Part shown: positions 16,379 through 26,392 of the stretch, one piece after another
Layout: every line of letters begins with the position of its first letter
How positions within the stretch are numbered: position 1 is the stretch's first letter
DNA from: Myxococcales bacterium
GTDB lineage: Bacteria; Myxococcota_A; Polyangia; Fen-1088
Direction of reading: 5' to 3'
Length of the DNA stretch: 64,000 nt
Assembly (NCBI GenBank): GCA_022184915.1
Contig: JAGTJU010000002.1
Location: 682,001-746,000, forward strand
Program-made: the position numbers and the translations under genes
Notes under the pieces: generated by a model
The model's database searches: none
What the model was told of the DNA's origin: nothing
Seen by the model: the letters and a program-made list of their open reading frames with translations, nothing else

Positions 16379-19300
16379 TCAGTAGCGCCGCTGCCAGATG
16401 AGGTCGGCCGAGCCAGAGCCTGCGTCTCCGTACTCACCCTCGAAGCTCCAGCGGTTTGTGATTTGGTATTCCAGGTGAACGGCGTTGACGTTCTCGTAGC
16501 GCCAGGGGTCTGCGGCCAGTCTGCGGACGTACCCCACGTAAAAATCATCCGTGATGTACGAGCCGGCTTCAATCGCGGTGGCGCTGATGGATAGCACGTC
16601 GATCGGCAGATTCTTGAGCGCCGTCTTCTGAAGCTGGGCCGCCAGCAGCCCTCCCACCACCGAGGCCGCCTGGGCGGCCCGGTCGGGCGACGCGGCGCCG
16701 CCCTGGGCGGGGTTGAGGCGGCCGGTGATGATGAGGGTCATGATCTCGGATTGCCCCAGCTCGGGTTCGGAACGAAACGCCAGCTCCAGGTCCTCCGGGG
16801 TGCCCTCGAGCGAGACGGAGATCCGATAGTCCTGGTTGGCCGTCTTGACGGCGTGCTCGAAGGTCACGTCGAGCCGAGGCTGATCCACGGGGCCCGTGAA
16901 GCGGATCGTGTTGTCACCCTCTTGGACATCGAAGCGCTTGCCGAACACGGACGCGTAGCCCCGGCGCAAGCGCACGGTGCCAAACACCTTCGTCTCACCA
17001 TCGGCCACGATCTGGAAATCGTCGTCGAGTCCCAGCTCGATGTTACCTTCGGGGGCGTACACCCAGAGGTTGCGCGGCGCCTTGACGTGCACGATCACCG
17101 GCATGCGCGCGGGGCGGATGGGCTCCTCGGTGGGGCGCGCCTCGCGGTTTTCGTCGGCCGTGGGTGTGGGGGGCGGCTCCTGCCGGTTTTGGGCAGACAG
17201 CTTGCGCGCTTCCTCCTCGTCGAGGGGCTGCCCGTCACGCATGAGCACCACGTCGGCAGGGCGCTCGAGGGGCTGCAGGGGCTTGGGTGTTTTGCCTTCC
17301 AAATACGTCTTCGCCTCGGAGATGGTGAGCGGGTCGATGACGAACCCCGTGGCGTCCAGTTGTCCGCGGGCCTCGGCGCGCAAGGAGAGCTCTCCCAGCT
17401 TGCGTTGGGGGGTCTGCAGGGGAAACCGGTCCAGCGCCACGTTGCCCTCGACCGCCAGTCCGTCCCCACCGCGCCGGCGCGCCTCGAACGTCACCACCCC
17501 GTCCCCGGCGCCGCTGCGGAAGCGCAGGGGATCGAGCCGCAACATGTCCTCCGTGGCGTCGAGCTTCATACCGATACCGTCGAAGCGACCCACCTCGACC
17601 ACGTCGACGGCGCCCTGGCTCAGCTCGAGCCGCCCCGCGAAGTCTGGGCGATCCAGCGTGCCCTCGAACGCAAGGCGGCCCTCGAGCGTGCCCTCGAGCC
17701 CGCGGATTGTCTGAGAGAGCCCGTCGAAGGCCGTCAACGAAAAGCGCCGCGCCTGCACCTCGAGGGCGAGGGGAATCTGCGCGGGGTCGAAGCCGGGCGC
17801 CGTCGCCTGGGGCCAGGTGAGCCTCTCGAGGGCGCGTGCCGACACCTCGAGAACGCCACCTGCCGCGGCGTCGATGACCAGTCTGAGGCGCGGGCGGGCC
17901 TCTTCGTAGGCAAGCACCAGGTCGGCGTTCCCCAAGCCGCCCGCGCCGGACCGCATGTCGCGCGCGAGGATCTCGAGCTCGGCCTTTGGGGCTTGCAGTG
18001 TGCCGTGCGCGTCGAGCCGGGCCCGTAGGCGTCCCGTGAGTGCAGGGGCGCCGGAGCGTGAGGGCACAAGGTGCTGCACGCGCAGGGGTCCGAGCTCGGC
18101 CTTCACGGAAAACGGGCTCCGCTGCCAGGCCTCGCTCGCCCACGGCTCTTGCAGCGGGGCGGACATCCACGCGTCGAGAGCGAGCAGCTTGCGCCGTTCG
18201 TTCCCCTCACCCTGCTGCGAGACCTCAGCCTTGGCCTCGAGGCGTTCGGGCGCGAGGGCCACGGCGAGCACCGCATCCGTGGAGGGCCATGCGCTCGTGT
18301 GCGCGCCGGCGATCGCGAGCTTGATGTCGCCCTGGGGGGCCCTCATCGGTCCCGCGACGTCGGCGTCGAGGTCCACGAGCCCCCCCAGGTCCAAAGGCCC
18401 GTTTTGTGGCGCGATCTGCCGCATCACCTCCGCCACCCGTGCGAGGTCCAGCTGGTGAATGGCCGCGATGAGGTGAAGCGGTCCCTGGGTGAGGTCTGCC
18501 TGCAGCCTCGACGCGTTTCCTCGCCCCAGATCGGTCACATGCGCGCGGGTCTCGAGGGCGAGGTGGACGCTGCGGGCGAGGGGCGTGTCCGAGAGGGAGA
18601 CCGTGGCGTTGAGTGGTTTTTGGGGGCCGTCCCTGAGCCTGATGAGCAGGTCGCCGACTTTCATTTTTGCGAGCGCGAGGTTCTGCACATTCACATCGAG
18701 GCTGAGGGTGGGCGTGCCCGCGCGTCCGTGCAGATCCAGGTCCAGGTCCAGGCGTCCCTGGGGCGCGCCCGGCAGGCTCACGCCGACCTCAGCGAGGGCT
18801 GCAGACAAGGAGGGTACCTGGGCTTCGAGGCGGACGTCGGTCGAGGCCGCGAGGGGCCAAGGCCAGGAGGCGGGCACATCGAAGCTGCCCGCGAGGCGAG
18901 CGCCTGCCCCCTCGACCTCGAGCGCGCCGCGGGCGCGCCGCTGCGCATGGGTTACGCCGAGTGAGCCGGTCAACGGGCCGTAGACCCCGAAGCGTGCGCC
19001 CTGCATCTGCAGCACGAGGCGTCCGCGGGGGCGGGGCCAATGCCCTTGGGCCCGAAGCCCCAGCGACACCGTGCCCGAGGCCCCAACGTCGGGCCCGAGC
19101 CACGGTGCGAGCGCCGCGAGCTCAAACGCGTTGACGCTCACCTCGGCGTTCACGAACGGCCCCGCGAGGTGAAGCTCGTCCACGGCGATCCGCTGGGCGC
19201 CGGCAAGAAGCGCGAGGCCCTCGACGTGCAGGGCCTCGCCAAAGGCAATCACCGCGGGATGCGCGCTCGTCCAGGTGGTGCCTGGCAGGCGCAACATGAA

Positions 19301-21046
19301 AGTGTCGAGGCGAACGCTTTCGCCGGGCCTTTGCCACGTGAGGTCCAACGCGAGCTGCGCGTTCACGGGCGTTGCGACGCGGGCCTTCACGCTCAGCCCC
19401 TGCGCGTCCCGCGGCGCGAGGTCGAGACGGATGCCGGAAAACACGCGCCCGCCCACCGCGAGCCGCCGGGCCGAGGCGTGCAGCGCGGGCGTCCACAGCG
19501 AAAACGGCCCGGCATCGCCGCCGTCGAGGCGCAGATCCCGCACGTCGAGATCTTGGAATCTCAGCCGGGAAAAGCGCCCCTCGAGCTCTGTGCGCAGGCG
19601 CGCGGGGGTGCCAGATACCACGAGGCGCAGACGTCCCTGCCCCGCAAGAGGCGGGGCCCTCCGACCCGCGAGCGCCGCCAGACGCGCAACCTGCTCCAGA
19701 CTGCGCAGCTCGAGCTCGAGCGCCAGCGCTCCCGAGGGTGCAGACGCGCCCACAGCTTCGACATGCCCGTGGGCGCGCAGGTCGAGCCCCGGCAACGTCG
19801 CGGTGAGCTCCTGCACTTCGATGCGGCCGTCCTCTGCCGTGGCGTTCAAACGCACCGGGCCCGTAGGCTGACCCGCCACGCGGCCCGGGGCGAGCGTCAG
19901 CGCAAGCTTCGCCTGCAGGTGAGCGAGATCCTTGCCGTGCCCCTCGGCCGCGACACGCCCTTCGAGCTGCGTCGGAACCGCCCCGCGCACGATCTGTGAC
20001 AGGTCCAACGGCCCGGCCGTGACGGTGACACGGGCCCGCGGCCCCGCGGTCGAGCCCGTGCCCGTGAGCGCGACACGGCCGCCAGGCGTGTGCAGCTGCA
20101 CGTCGGCGTCGACCTCGACGCCCCCCGCGGCGTGTTCCGTGGGCGCGGCCTCGACCGTGCCCGTGAGCGTCAGCGGTGTGAGGAGGGGGCTTTGAGGCAC
20201 GAAGGCCCGCGCCACCGCGGACCCCCACGTCACGCGCGCGAGCTCTAGCCGTGCGCGAGGGCGCTCGAGGTCCGGGACGAACGTGCCCTTCACCGCGAGG
20301 CCGCTGTCTGCAAGCGTCACCTCCAGCGCCAGGTCGTGGGGGGCGTTCCGCAAGGACCCGTTCGTTTGCGCGCGGGCCGTCGACGCCTCGAGGGTCAACG
20401 GCGCCGCGAGGGGCTCCTTCACCTGGGCTGCGGCACGGAGCGCGAACGCGAGCGGGCCCCCGGGCCAGGTGAGGTCGGCGCGGCCGCGTACATCCAGGGC
20501 CGTCATACGCACCCGGGAAGGTGAGGCGTGGGGGTGCAAGGAGAGCAGGCGCCCGTCTTCGATCCGGAAGCTCTTCACCTGCACCCGCAGGGGGTCCTGC
20601 GCGGAGCCCTCAGGTGAAGCTTCCGAAGGCGTTTGTGGCTTCTGGGCCTTTGGGGCAAACACCTCGGCGAGGTTCGTGCCCTCTTCGTCGAAGCGCAACG
20701 TGAGGCGTGGCTTTTCGAGCGCGAGTTCCGCAAGGTGAACCTCTCCTGCCAAAAGAGGACCAAGCCGGGGGTGTACGATGACGCGTGCGATATGCGCGAC
20801 CTCTTGCCCGTGGGCCTCGGTGAGGCGCACGTTCTCGAAGACGAAGCGCAGGCCTTCACGGTGGATGTGTCCGATGTCCACCGCACCGGCGATCGTTTCG
20901 TTGAAGCGGGACAAGACCCACGGGCGCAGACGGTTGAGGCCGAAGTCGGAGAGCGCCACCACGAGCCCTGCGCCGATCAGCAAGGCAAGACCCCCAAGGC
21001 CGATGAGCGGCACCTTCCACCAAAGCCCTCGAGAGCGGCCCTTCAA
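16379..21046 (-). CDS. tamB: TamB-like translocation and assembly module protein (DUF490)
   Basis: A 1555-residue protein. An N-terminal membrane anchor (VPLIGLGGLALLIGAGLVVAL) is followed by a very long repetitive beta-strand region of the AsmA/TamB type, then a C-terminal DUF490/TamB domain that ends in strand-like, aromatic-rich residues (SFEGEYGD ... ADLIWQRRY). Such proteins bridge the inner and outer membranes and are implicated in outer-membrane protein insertion or bulk phospholipid transport. The start is TTG overlapping the TGA of the TamA-like gene, the usual tamA-tamB order. A Pro/Glu-rich loop rich in charged residues (about 1275-1300) interrupts the C-terminal part. Confidence 0.9.
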   Translation of the reverse strand: MKGRSRGLWWKVPLIGLGGLALLIGAGLVVALSDFGLNRLRPWVLSRFNETIAGAVDIGHIHREGLRFVFENVRLTEAHGQEVAHIARVIVHPRLGPLLAGEVHLAELALEKPRLTLRFDEEGTNLAEVFAPKAQKPQTPSEASPEGSAQDPLRVQVKSFRIEDGRLLSLHPHASPSRVRMTALDVRGRADLTWPGGPLAFALRAAAQVKEPLAAPLTLEASTARAQTNGSLRNAPHDLALEVTLADSGLAVKGTFVPDLERPRARLELARVTWGSAVARAFVPQSPLLTPLTLTGTVEAAPTEHAAGGVEVDADVQLHTPGGRVALTGTGSTAGPRARVTVTAGPLDLSQIVRGAVPTQLEGRVAAEGHGKDLAHLQAKLALTLAPGRVAGQPTGPVRLNATAEDGRIEVQELTATLPGLDLRAHGHVEAVGASAPSGALALELELRSLEQVARLAALAGRRAPPLAGQGRLRLVVSGTPARLRTELEGRFSRLRFQDLDVRDLRLDGGDAGPFSLWTPALHASARRLAVGGRVFSGIRLDLAPRDAQGLSVKARVATPVNAQLALDLTWQRPGESVRLDTFMLRLPGTTWTSAHPAVIAFGEALHVEGLALLAGAQRIAVDELHLAGPFVNAEVSVNAFELAALAPWLGPDVGASGTVSLGLRAQGHWPRPRGRLVLQMQGARFGVYGPLTGSLGVTHAQRRARGALEVEGAGARLAGSFDVPASWPWPLAASTDVRLEAQVPSLSAALAEVGVSLPGAPQGRLDLDLDLHGRAGTPTLSLDVNVQNLALAKMKVGDLLIRLRDGPQKPLNATVSLSDTPLARSVHLALETRAHVTDLGRGNASRLQADLTQGPLHLIAAIHQLDLARVAEVMRQIAPQNGPLDLGGLVDLDADVAGPMRAPQGDIKLAIAGAHTSAWPSTDAVLAVALAPERLEAKAEVSQQGEGNERRKLLALDAWMSAPLQEPWASEAWQRSPFSVKAELGPLRVQHLVPSRSGAPALTGRLRARLDAHGTLQAPKAELEILARDMRSGAGGLGNADLVLAYEEARPRLRLVIDAAAGGVLEVSARALERLTWPQATAPGFDPAQIPLALEVQARRFSLTAFDGLSQTIRGLEGTLEGRLAFEGTLDRPDFAGRLELSQGAVDVVEVGRFDGIGMKLDATEDMLRLDPLRFRSGAGDGVVTFEARRRGGDGLAVEGNVALDRFPLQTPQRKLGELSLRAEARGQLDATGFVIDPLTISEAKTYLEGKTPKPLQPLERPADVVLMRDGQPLDEEEARKLSAQNRQEPPPTPTADENREARPTEEPIRPARMPVIVHVKAPRNLWVYAPEGNIELGLDDDFQIVADGETKVFGTVRLRRGYASVFGKRFDVQEGDNTIRFTGPVDQPRLDVTFEHAVKTANQDYRISVSLEGTPEDLELAFRSEPELGQSEIMTLIITGRLNPAQGGAASPDRAAQAASVVGGLLAAQLQKTALKNLPIDVLSISATAIEAGSYITDDFYVGYVRRLAADPWRYENVNAVHLEYQITNRWSFEGEYGDAGSGSADLIWQRRY

Positions 21047-23118
21047 AACGCCTCCCCGATCGAAAGGTGAAACTGGCAGAGCCCATCCCGCAGCAAGACC
21101 TCACCCGGGCCGGCGCTGCCTCCCCCGAAGCCGAAGCAACTCGTGTTCTCGACGAAGCGGGGCACACCGCCGGGCAAAGTGGCCGCCAGGTCCACGTCCC
21201 GCTGGGCGCCGGGAAAGCGCCGCGCGAGATCCAGGCGAATCGCCCCCACCGGTGTCAAAAAGCGGACCCCGAAGCCCACGGCATGAAAGAGGCTGTCGAA
21301 GACGTTCGAGGCCCACGAGTCGCGCGTCACGGCCCCCACGTCGTAAAAGGCCGCGAGCAGGGTCGAGCTGCCCACGCCGAGCCGGCTCTCGAGGTTGCCC
21401 ACCGCCAGGCCGTTGCCTCCCACCGAGAGCGTTTGCAGCGCCTGCGGGCTGCGCTCGGCGTTGGTCGGCAGCACGGCCGCAAGCGGCGAGAGACGCCGGT
21501 ACCCAAAGCCACGCATCGACATGCCTCCGCCGGCGTAGAGGCGCTGCAGGATGGGCGTATCGTCCGCGTCACCGGACGCTGGCAGCAGTGAGCCTGCCTG
21601 CGCACGGGCCGCCAGCGTGAGCGGACCGAAGGACACGTAGCCGCGCACGTCAGCCAACACGCGCAGATACGTGTACGTGCCCGCCAGGGGGCCGCCGGCT
21701 TCTTGAAGTGCGAAGTCCAGATACACGCCTCGCCGGGGTGCAAGCGGGTCGTCACGGCGATCGAAGGTGAGCCGCTGGGTGAGATAAGAAAGCCACAACA
21801 CGCAGCGGTCGCGTCCTTCCGGGCAGCCGAGGATTGTGCCTGCGAAGAGGGGCGGGATTTCGCTCAGCGTTTCGAGCTGCGTGACGTCCAGGGTGTACCC
21901 CAACGTCAGCCGCAGATCCGAGCGCAGCTGCCAAATGACCTCGGGACCGGCCCGCGTGGACAGCGCGGTGAACGCTTCCTGCATCTGCCGCTCGGCCTCG
22001 GCGCGCAGGGCCAGTTTCCAGGCGGGTGCCCCAAAAAGACGCGGCTGTTCGAAGTCTGCGTTCACGCGGGCGATGGGACCATTGCGCGCGGCGGGGTCTG
22101 CGGTGCCGCCCACGTTGGCAAAGATGTCGGGCAGGAACGCCCAGCCCACGAGGGCCCGCAAGCGCAGCAGTCTCAGGCCGCCGCGAAAGTTCGCATCGGA
22201 CCAGGAGGCGAGCAGGCGCACTTCGTTGCGCACCTGATCGAAGCCCGCACCGCCGCCCAAACGCAGATGGTGAAACGGGGCCGTGGCGGTGCGGACCCTC
22301 AAGGGCAGGCGCCCCGTCTTGGGGTCAGGGGCTCCCGCCTCCACTTCGGCCCGCGAAAACACGCCCATCGCAAATACGCGTTTTTGCGCTTCGTCCAGCG
22401 CTTCCGGCGTGACGAGCGCGCCTTCAGGCGCGGCCAAACGCACCTGCTCGCGGATCCATGAGCCGGTGATCGGCCCCCGAAGCTGCTCGAGCTCGATGTC
22501 ACCAAAGTGATAGACCGGTCCCGGGCGCAGCCACACGCGGGCGTCCACGTGGTTGCGGTCGAGGTGCACCAGGGCTAGCCCGTTCACCGAGGCCTGGGCG
22601 TGGCCCAACCGGCGCAGGCGCTCCTCGAGTTGCTCTTTCGTTTCCGCCCATCGCGCCTCGACGAAGGGTTTGCCTTCCGCGAGGGGCAGGCGTTTCACCA
22701 GCTTCTTGCGCGCCTCGATGTCCAGCGCGTCCGTGCCCTCGATGACCAGCGGCAGGGTGGTGGCGCGGGGCCCTTCGTCCACGTGTACCTTCAGCTCCAC
22801 GGTGGCCGAGGCGTCCCGCGCCGTCTTGGGAGACACCTGCGTAGCTGTGACCTTGGCGTGATAAAAGCCGCGGCTCGCGTAGAGCCGCTCGATCCGTTTC
22901 CGATCCTTCTGCCAGGTTACAGGATCGAAATGCTTGGCCGTGGCAAAGGGCCACCAGCCGGTGGACTCGGTGACGATCTTCTCTTCGATGGTCCCGTCGG
23001 ATATCGCGTCATTGCCCTCGATGGCCAGCGATGTGATGAGCGGGCCGCGTGCGGGCCGCTCGGCATGGCTGCAGCCCCAGGCCAAGAGCAGCAGCGCCGA
23101 GGCATTACGGAGCGCCAC
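21043..23118 (-). CDS. tamA: TamA-like Omp85/BamA-family outer-membrane protein
   Basis: A 691-residue protein. A lipoprotein-type signal (ALLLLAWGCSHAE) is followed by POTRA-like repeats (SLAIEGNDAISDGTIEEKI, FYHAKVTATQVSP, VYHFGDIELEQLRG) and a 16-strand barrel with the Omp85 loop motif MSMRGFGYRRLSP. The last residue is Phe, as expected for barrel insertion. The reading frame is open to 23304, but the GTG at 23118 is the first start that places the signal peptide at the N-terminus. It overlaps the methyltransferase gene by 14 bases. A lipidated TamA would be unusual; the Cys at the cleavage point is clear. Confidence 0.88.
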   Translation of the reverse strand: MALRNASALLLLAWGCSHAERPARGPLITSLAIEGNDAISDGTIEEKIVTESTGWWPFATAKHFDPVTWQKDRKRIERLYASRGFYHAKVTATQVSPKTARDASATVELKVHVDEGPRATTLPLVIEGTDALDIEARKKLVKRLPLAEGKPFVEARWAETKEQLEERLRRLGHAQASVNGLALVHLDRNHVDARVWLRPGPVYHFGDIELEQLRGPITGSWIREQVRLAAPEGALVTPEALDEAQKRVFAMGVFSRAEVEAGAPDPKTGRLPLRVRTATAPFHHLRLGGGAGFDQVRNEVRLLASWSDANFRGGLRLLRLRALVGWAFLPDIFANVGGTADPAARNGPIARVNADFEQPRLFGAPAWKLALRAEAERQMQEAFTALSTRAGPEVIWQLRSDLRLTLGYTLDVTQLETLSEIPPLFAGTILGCPEGRDRCVLWLSYLTQRLTFDRRDDPLAPRRGVYLDFALQEAGGPLAGTYTYLRVLADVRGYVSFGPLTLAARAQAGSLLPASGDADDTPILQRLYAGGGMSMRGFGYRRLSPLAAVLPTNAERSPQALQTLSVGGNGLAVGNLESRLGVGSSTLLAAFYDVGAVTRDSWASNVFDSLFHAVGFGVRFLTPVGAIRLDLARRFPGAQRDVDLAATLPGGVPRFVENTSCFGFGGGSAGPGEVLLRDGLCQFHLSIGEAF

Positions 23119-23824
23119 CCGGCGACACCAAAAAAACGCGGCCCGGAAAGAGCGTGCCCACCTGGGTCTGGGAGGGCAGTCCGGCGTGCGCAGCGATGGT
23201 GCGCAGCTCTTCGGGGAGGAACCCCTTGCGGATGGACAGGCGGCCGTCGTGGTAGGCGAAGCTCTTCCGAAACAGCGCCGCAGCCAGTACGGTGTACGAA
23301 GCATAGGCGAAGCGGGACCGGTGCAAGTCGTTGACCAAGAGGCGCCTGCGGCAGGCTTTCTGCATCGTCACGAGCACCTCGCCCACCTCGTTGGGGGCCA
23401 CGTGATGGAGCACGTGATTGCAGAACACGTAGTCGGGCCGCAGCGATGCGAGCTCTGTGAGCGGCACGTCCGCCACCTGCACGCCGGGAGCCCGCTCGAG
23501 CCGCCCGCGCGCGGCGGCAAGCGCACGCGCATCGCTGTCGACCCCCGTGAGCGCGAGAGAAAGTCCGCGGCGCTGCGCCTCGGCGGCGAGCCACGCGAGC
23601 ACGTCGCCGCCGCCACACCCCACCTCGACCACGTGCGCCGCGTGGCCCGGCGTCGCGACGTCATCGAGCACGTAGCGGACGAGCAGCGCTTTCATCCGTG
23701 ACAGCGTGGCGTTGATGAACGCCAGATCCCGGTAGGTGCGGCTGAGCGTCTCCGCGTCGCAGTGCGGATCGTCCATCAGCTCGGGCACGAAGAGGCGCTC
23801 CGCAAAGTTTGGCCCGAAGATCAC
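23105..23824 (-). CDS. Class I SAM-dependent methyltransferase of type III PKS operon
   Basis: A 239-residue protein with the SAM-binding motif I VEVGCGGGDVLAWLA at 66-80, an acidic motif II (LTGVDSDARALAAARGRL) and FCNHVLHHV after strand 4. The frame extends upstream, but the GTG at 23824 overlaps the TGA of the PKS gene (GTGA) and gives a normal family length. By analogy with phenolic-lipid operons in which a type III PKS is paired with an O-methyltransferase, it probably methylates a hydroxyl of the polyketide product. That is inferred from the operon. Confidence 0.85.
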   Translation of the reverse strand: MIFGPNFAERLFVPELMDDPHCDAETLSRTYRDLAFINATLSRMKALLVRYVLDDVATPGHAAHVVEVGCGGGDVLAWLAAEAQRRGLSLALTGVDSDARALAAARGRLERAPGVQVADVPLTELASLRPDYVFCNHVLHHVAPNEVGEVLVTMQKACRRRLLVNDLHRSRFAYASYTVLAAALFRKSFAYHDGRLSIRKGFLPEELRTIAAHAGLPSQTQVGTLFPGRVFLVSPGGAP

Positions 23825-24945
23825 GAGATCGCTCCCGGGTGATGCAGCAGCGCTGACTCGAGCGTGAGACCCGGCCCAAAACCGCAGGCGTACACGAAGC
23901 CCGGTTCGCGCCGGCGGCGGATCTGGTCGAGCAGGAAAAAGATCGTGGAGGAGCTCATGTTGCCGTGACCCGCGAGAACATCGCGCGACACCTGCACGTG
24001 TCGTTCGTCGAGACCGAGGGCCTTGCACGCCTTTTCGAGGATCGCAGGCCCACCGGGATGAATGGCCCAGTGGGCGATTTCGTCCCGGGACACTTGCCGT
24101 TCATCGAGCAGGGCGGCGAACGCGCTTGGCAGATGCTTGTGCAACAAAAACGGCACCCGGGGAGACAGCGTCATGTCGAACCCGTGGTCACCAATGTGCC
24201 AGGTCATGTCCTCTTCGCCACCCGGCAGGAGGAAAGACGCTTCGCCACAGAGCGAAAGCGGCTGGCGACCAAGCGGCCCGTGCGCGTGGCCTCCGACCAG
24301 CGCCGCCGCCACGCCATCGGCGAACAAGCTGTTCGCCACAAGGGTGTCGGGGTCGGGACGAAAGTGCACGTGCAGCGTGCAAAGCTCCACGTGCACCACC
24401 AAAACGAGCGCGCTGGGATCGGCCTGGCAGAGTGCGCGCGCCAGCTTGAGTGTGGAAAAGCCCGCGTAGCATCCCATGAAGCCCACGTGGGTGCGCGCCA
24501 CGCGCGGTGAAAGGCCCAACGCGCGGACCAGGTGAATGTCGAAACCTGGTGCCGAAAACCCCGTGCAGCTGGCAGTGACGAGGTGGGTGACCCGTGAACG
24601 CCAGGCGGTGTCCCCTTCGACCAACCGGGACGCCGCGGCCAGCGACAGTTCGTTCGCCGCCTCCACGAAAAGGCGGTTGCGCTGGCCCGTGCCCGGCTCG
24701 GGGCGGAAGTTGGTCGCGCGACCAAAAAAAGTACGGGCTTCGGCAGGGCAGCTGTAGTCCGCGAGCACCGTGTGACGTTGGGCGATGCCCGAGGCGTCGA
24801 GCAATCGCGCCAGGAAGGAAAGCGCCTCGGGCTCTTCCGCGAACACCTGCTGCGCCACCGTTTGGGCCTGCGCCCGTGTGCACACGTGCGGCGGAACGGC
24901 GGTGGCCACGTCCAGCAGGTGAACGGCAGGGCGAGACGACGTCAT
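23821..24945 (-). CDS. Type III polyketide synthase (chalcone/stilbene synthase family)
   Basis: A 374-residue thiolase-fold enzyme with the complete catalytic triad: Cys127 in TASCTGFSAPGFD, His296 in WAIHPGGP and Asn329 in GHGNMSSST. The C-terminal loop is CGFGPGLTLES. Type III PKSs condense malonyl-CoA onto an acyl starter to make resorcinols, pyrones or phloroglucinols. AGGAGG sits upstream of the ATG, which also overlaps the stop of the FAD enzyme gene (ATGA). The neighbouring ketosynthase and ACP could supply a fatty-acyl starter, so an alkylresorcinol or alkylpyrone product is a reasonable guess. Confidence 0.92.
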   Translation of the reverse strand: MTSSRPAVHLLDVATAVPPHVCTRAQAQTVAQQVFAEEPEALSFLARLLDASGIAQRHTVLADYSCPAEARTFFGRATNFRPEPGTGQRNRLFVEAANELSLAAASRLVEGDTAWRSRVTHLVTASCTGFSAPGFDIHLVRALGLSPRVARTHVGFMGCYAGFSTLKLARALCQADPSALVLVVHVELCTLHVHFRPDPDTLVANSLFADGVAAALVGGHAHGPLGRQPLSLCGEASFLLPGGEEDMTWHIGDHGFDMTLSPRVPFLLHKHLPSAFAALLDERQVSRDEIAHWAIHPGGPAILEKACKALGLDERHVQVSRDVLAGHGNMSSSTIFFLLDQIRRRREPGFVYACGFGPGLTLESALLHHPGAIS

Positions 24946-26111
24946 ACCCACGCCTCCTGGCCTGTTGTCGCGACGGGCGCGGGCAGCCGGGTGGCGCGCG
25001 CGACCCAGACGGCGAGGCGAGGCGCGTGGGCAAGGGCGCGCAAAGCCACGGCGGCAAAGAGCGGCTTCTGGAAGGCGCTGTGCAGCAGCATGGCCCTTCG
25101 TTGCACCGCCCGCGCCAGCGGCCGGGCGAAAGCGGCATGGCGCGCGGCCGCAGCGGCCGGCTCTGGTGATTCGTAGAGGCAGCGCGCCGCGAGGGCCCCC
25201 GAGGCAAGAGCAAAGGAAATGCCCGTACCTGTAAACGAAGGCAACACCGCAAACTGATCTCCCACGGCGAGCAGGCCGGGGGCCAGAGGGCGGGCCGGCG
25301 CGCAGTGGCCGTAGGGTAGATTCGCCACGGTGGCCGGGCGGGCCCAGTCTGCCGTGGCTTCGTCGAGGAGGAGCGACAAGAGGGGCAGCTCGGGCGCCAG
25401 CGCTTGGAGCAAGCTCAGATCGCGCAGGCCGAAGCGGCGGCCCACGTGGGCTCTCACGAGCAGGCTCACCGTCGCGGCATCGTTCCCCGTCCGGGCGATG
25501 CCCCCGTAGCCACCCTCGAAAAAGAACAACCCCATGGTGTGGTCGAGCGTGGCACGCACACGTGGCGACAGGCGGGAAAAATCCATCTTGTAGCCGACCA
25601 ACGTCTCGTCGCCGGTGCCGGCGCGCGGGTTGAATGCAGAGAGCGCGTGTTTGCCGGTCGCCAAAACAAGCCCCGTGGTGTGCAGGTCGCCTTGGTTCGT
25701 GCGTAGCTGAAACCCAGGGCGAGTGAGCGCGATGTCCCGCACGGTCACGCCGCGTTCGATGTGTGCGCCCGCGCGTCCTGCCTCCTCCAGAAGCCATCCA
25801 TCGAGCTTCGCCCGCGCCACGCTGCGGGCCTCGAAAGGCAAGGCCACCTCCACCTGGCGCCCCGCTGCCATCAAAACCACCCGCGTCAGCGAGACTGCTT
25901 CGGCGCGGGCCCAGGGAAAGCCCACGCGATCCAGCCGCTGCACGGCTTCGGGAGAGAGAAACTCGCCGCACACCTTGACCCCCGCTTCGGTCGTGCGCTC
26001 GAGCAGCCGAATGCTTCGCCCTCGCCTCGCCAAAAGCAGGGCCGCGAGCGCCCCGGCAGGGCCCCCGCCCACCACCACGGTGGGCGTTACGCCCGGCACG
26101 TCGGGCGTCAC
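24942..26111 (-). CDS. FAD-dependent oxidoreductase, geranylgeranyl-reductase-like
   Basis: A 389-residue flavoprotein. The dinucleotide-binding motif VVVGGGPAGALAALLLARRG starts near residue 12. KVCGEFLSPEAV is typical of the oxidoreductases found beside type III PKS genes, and GLLAVGDQFAVLPSFTGTGIS is the second FAD-binding region. The GTG at 26111 overlaps the ACP stop (GTGA) and gives a start just before the first beta strand. In Streptomyces srs-type operons a FAD monooxygenase hydroxylates the alkylresorcinol to a quinone; an equivalent tailoring role is likely here. A reductase acting on an unsaturated acyl chain is the alternative. Confidence 0.87.
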   Translation of the reverse strand: MTPDVPGVTPTVVVGGGPAGALAALLLARRGRSIRLLERTTEAGVKVCGEFLSPEAVQRLDRVGFPWARAEAVSLTRVVLMAAGRQVEVALPFEARSVARAKLDGWLLEEAGRAGAHIERGVTVRDIALTRPGFQLRTNQGDLHTTGLVLATGKHALSAFNPRAGTGDETLVGYKMDFSRLSPRVRATLDHTMGLFFFEGGYGGIARTGNDAATVSLLVRAHVGRRFGLRDLSLLQALAPELPLLSLLLDEATADWARPATVANLPYGHCAPARPLAPGLLAVGDQFAVLPSFTGTGISFALASGALAARCLYESPEPAAAAARHAAFARPLARAVQRRAMLLHSAFQKPLFAAVALRALAHAPRLAVWVARATRLPAPVATTGQEAWV

Positions 26112-26392
26112 GGTGCCGCAGACCCCGCCACCGGTCGGGCGGCACTGGCGTGCTGGGTGAGCACGAAATTCACCACGTCGCCCACGGTCTTGAAGCCAGC
26201 CGCAGCGTCTTGGGGGATGCTGACGTCCATGGCCTCCTCCAGCTCGAAGAGAAGTTCGAGCGCCGCGAATGAATCGAGCCCCAGCCCTTCCCGCAGCAAA
26301 GTGTCTTCGGAGACGACTTGGTCGGACGCGCTCTGTTCGGTCACCTTTTCGAGGGCGCGCTTCATTTCGTCGATGATGCGATCTTTGGTCAT
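26108..26392 (-). CDS. Acyl carrier protein
   Basis: A 94-residue protein with the phosphopantetheine site LGLDSFAALEL, in which Ser41 would carry the prosthetic group. It has the acidic four-helix ACP profile and a short Ala-rich tail. The ATG at 26392 overlaps the ketosynthase stop (ATGA), and its own TGA overlaps the next GTG. Its place between the ketosynthase and the type III PKS suggests that it carries a dedicated acyl chain for this pathway rather than general fatty-acid synthesis. Confidence 0.9.
   Translation of the reverse strand: MTKDRIIDEMKRALEKVTEQSASDQVVSEDTLLREGLGLDSFAALELLFELEEAMDVSIPQDAAAGFKTVGDVVNFVLTQHASAARPVAGSAAP

Noticed and set aside
16751-18028. Long plus-strand ORF inside tamB
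   Set aside because: Antisense to the TamB coding frame; the predicted protein is low-complexity and matches no family.
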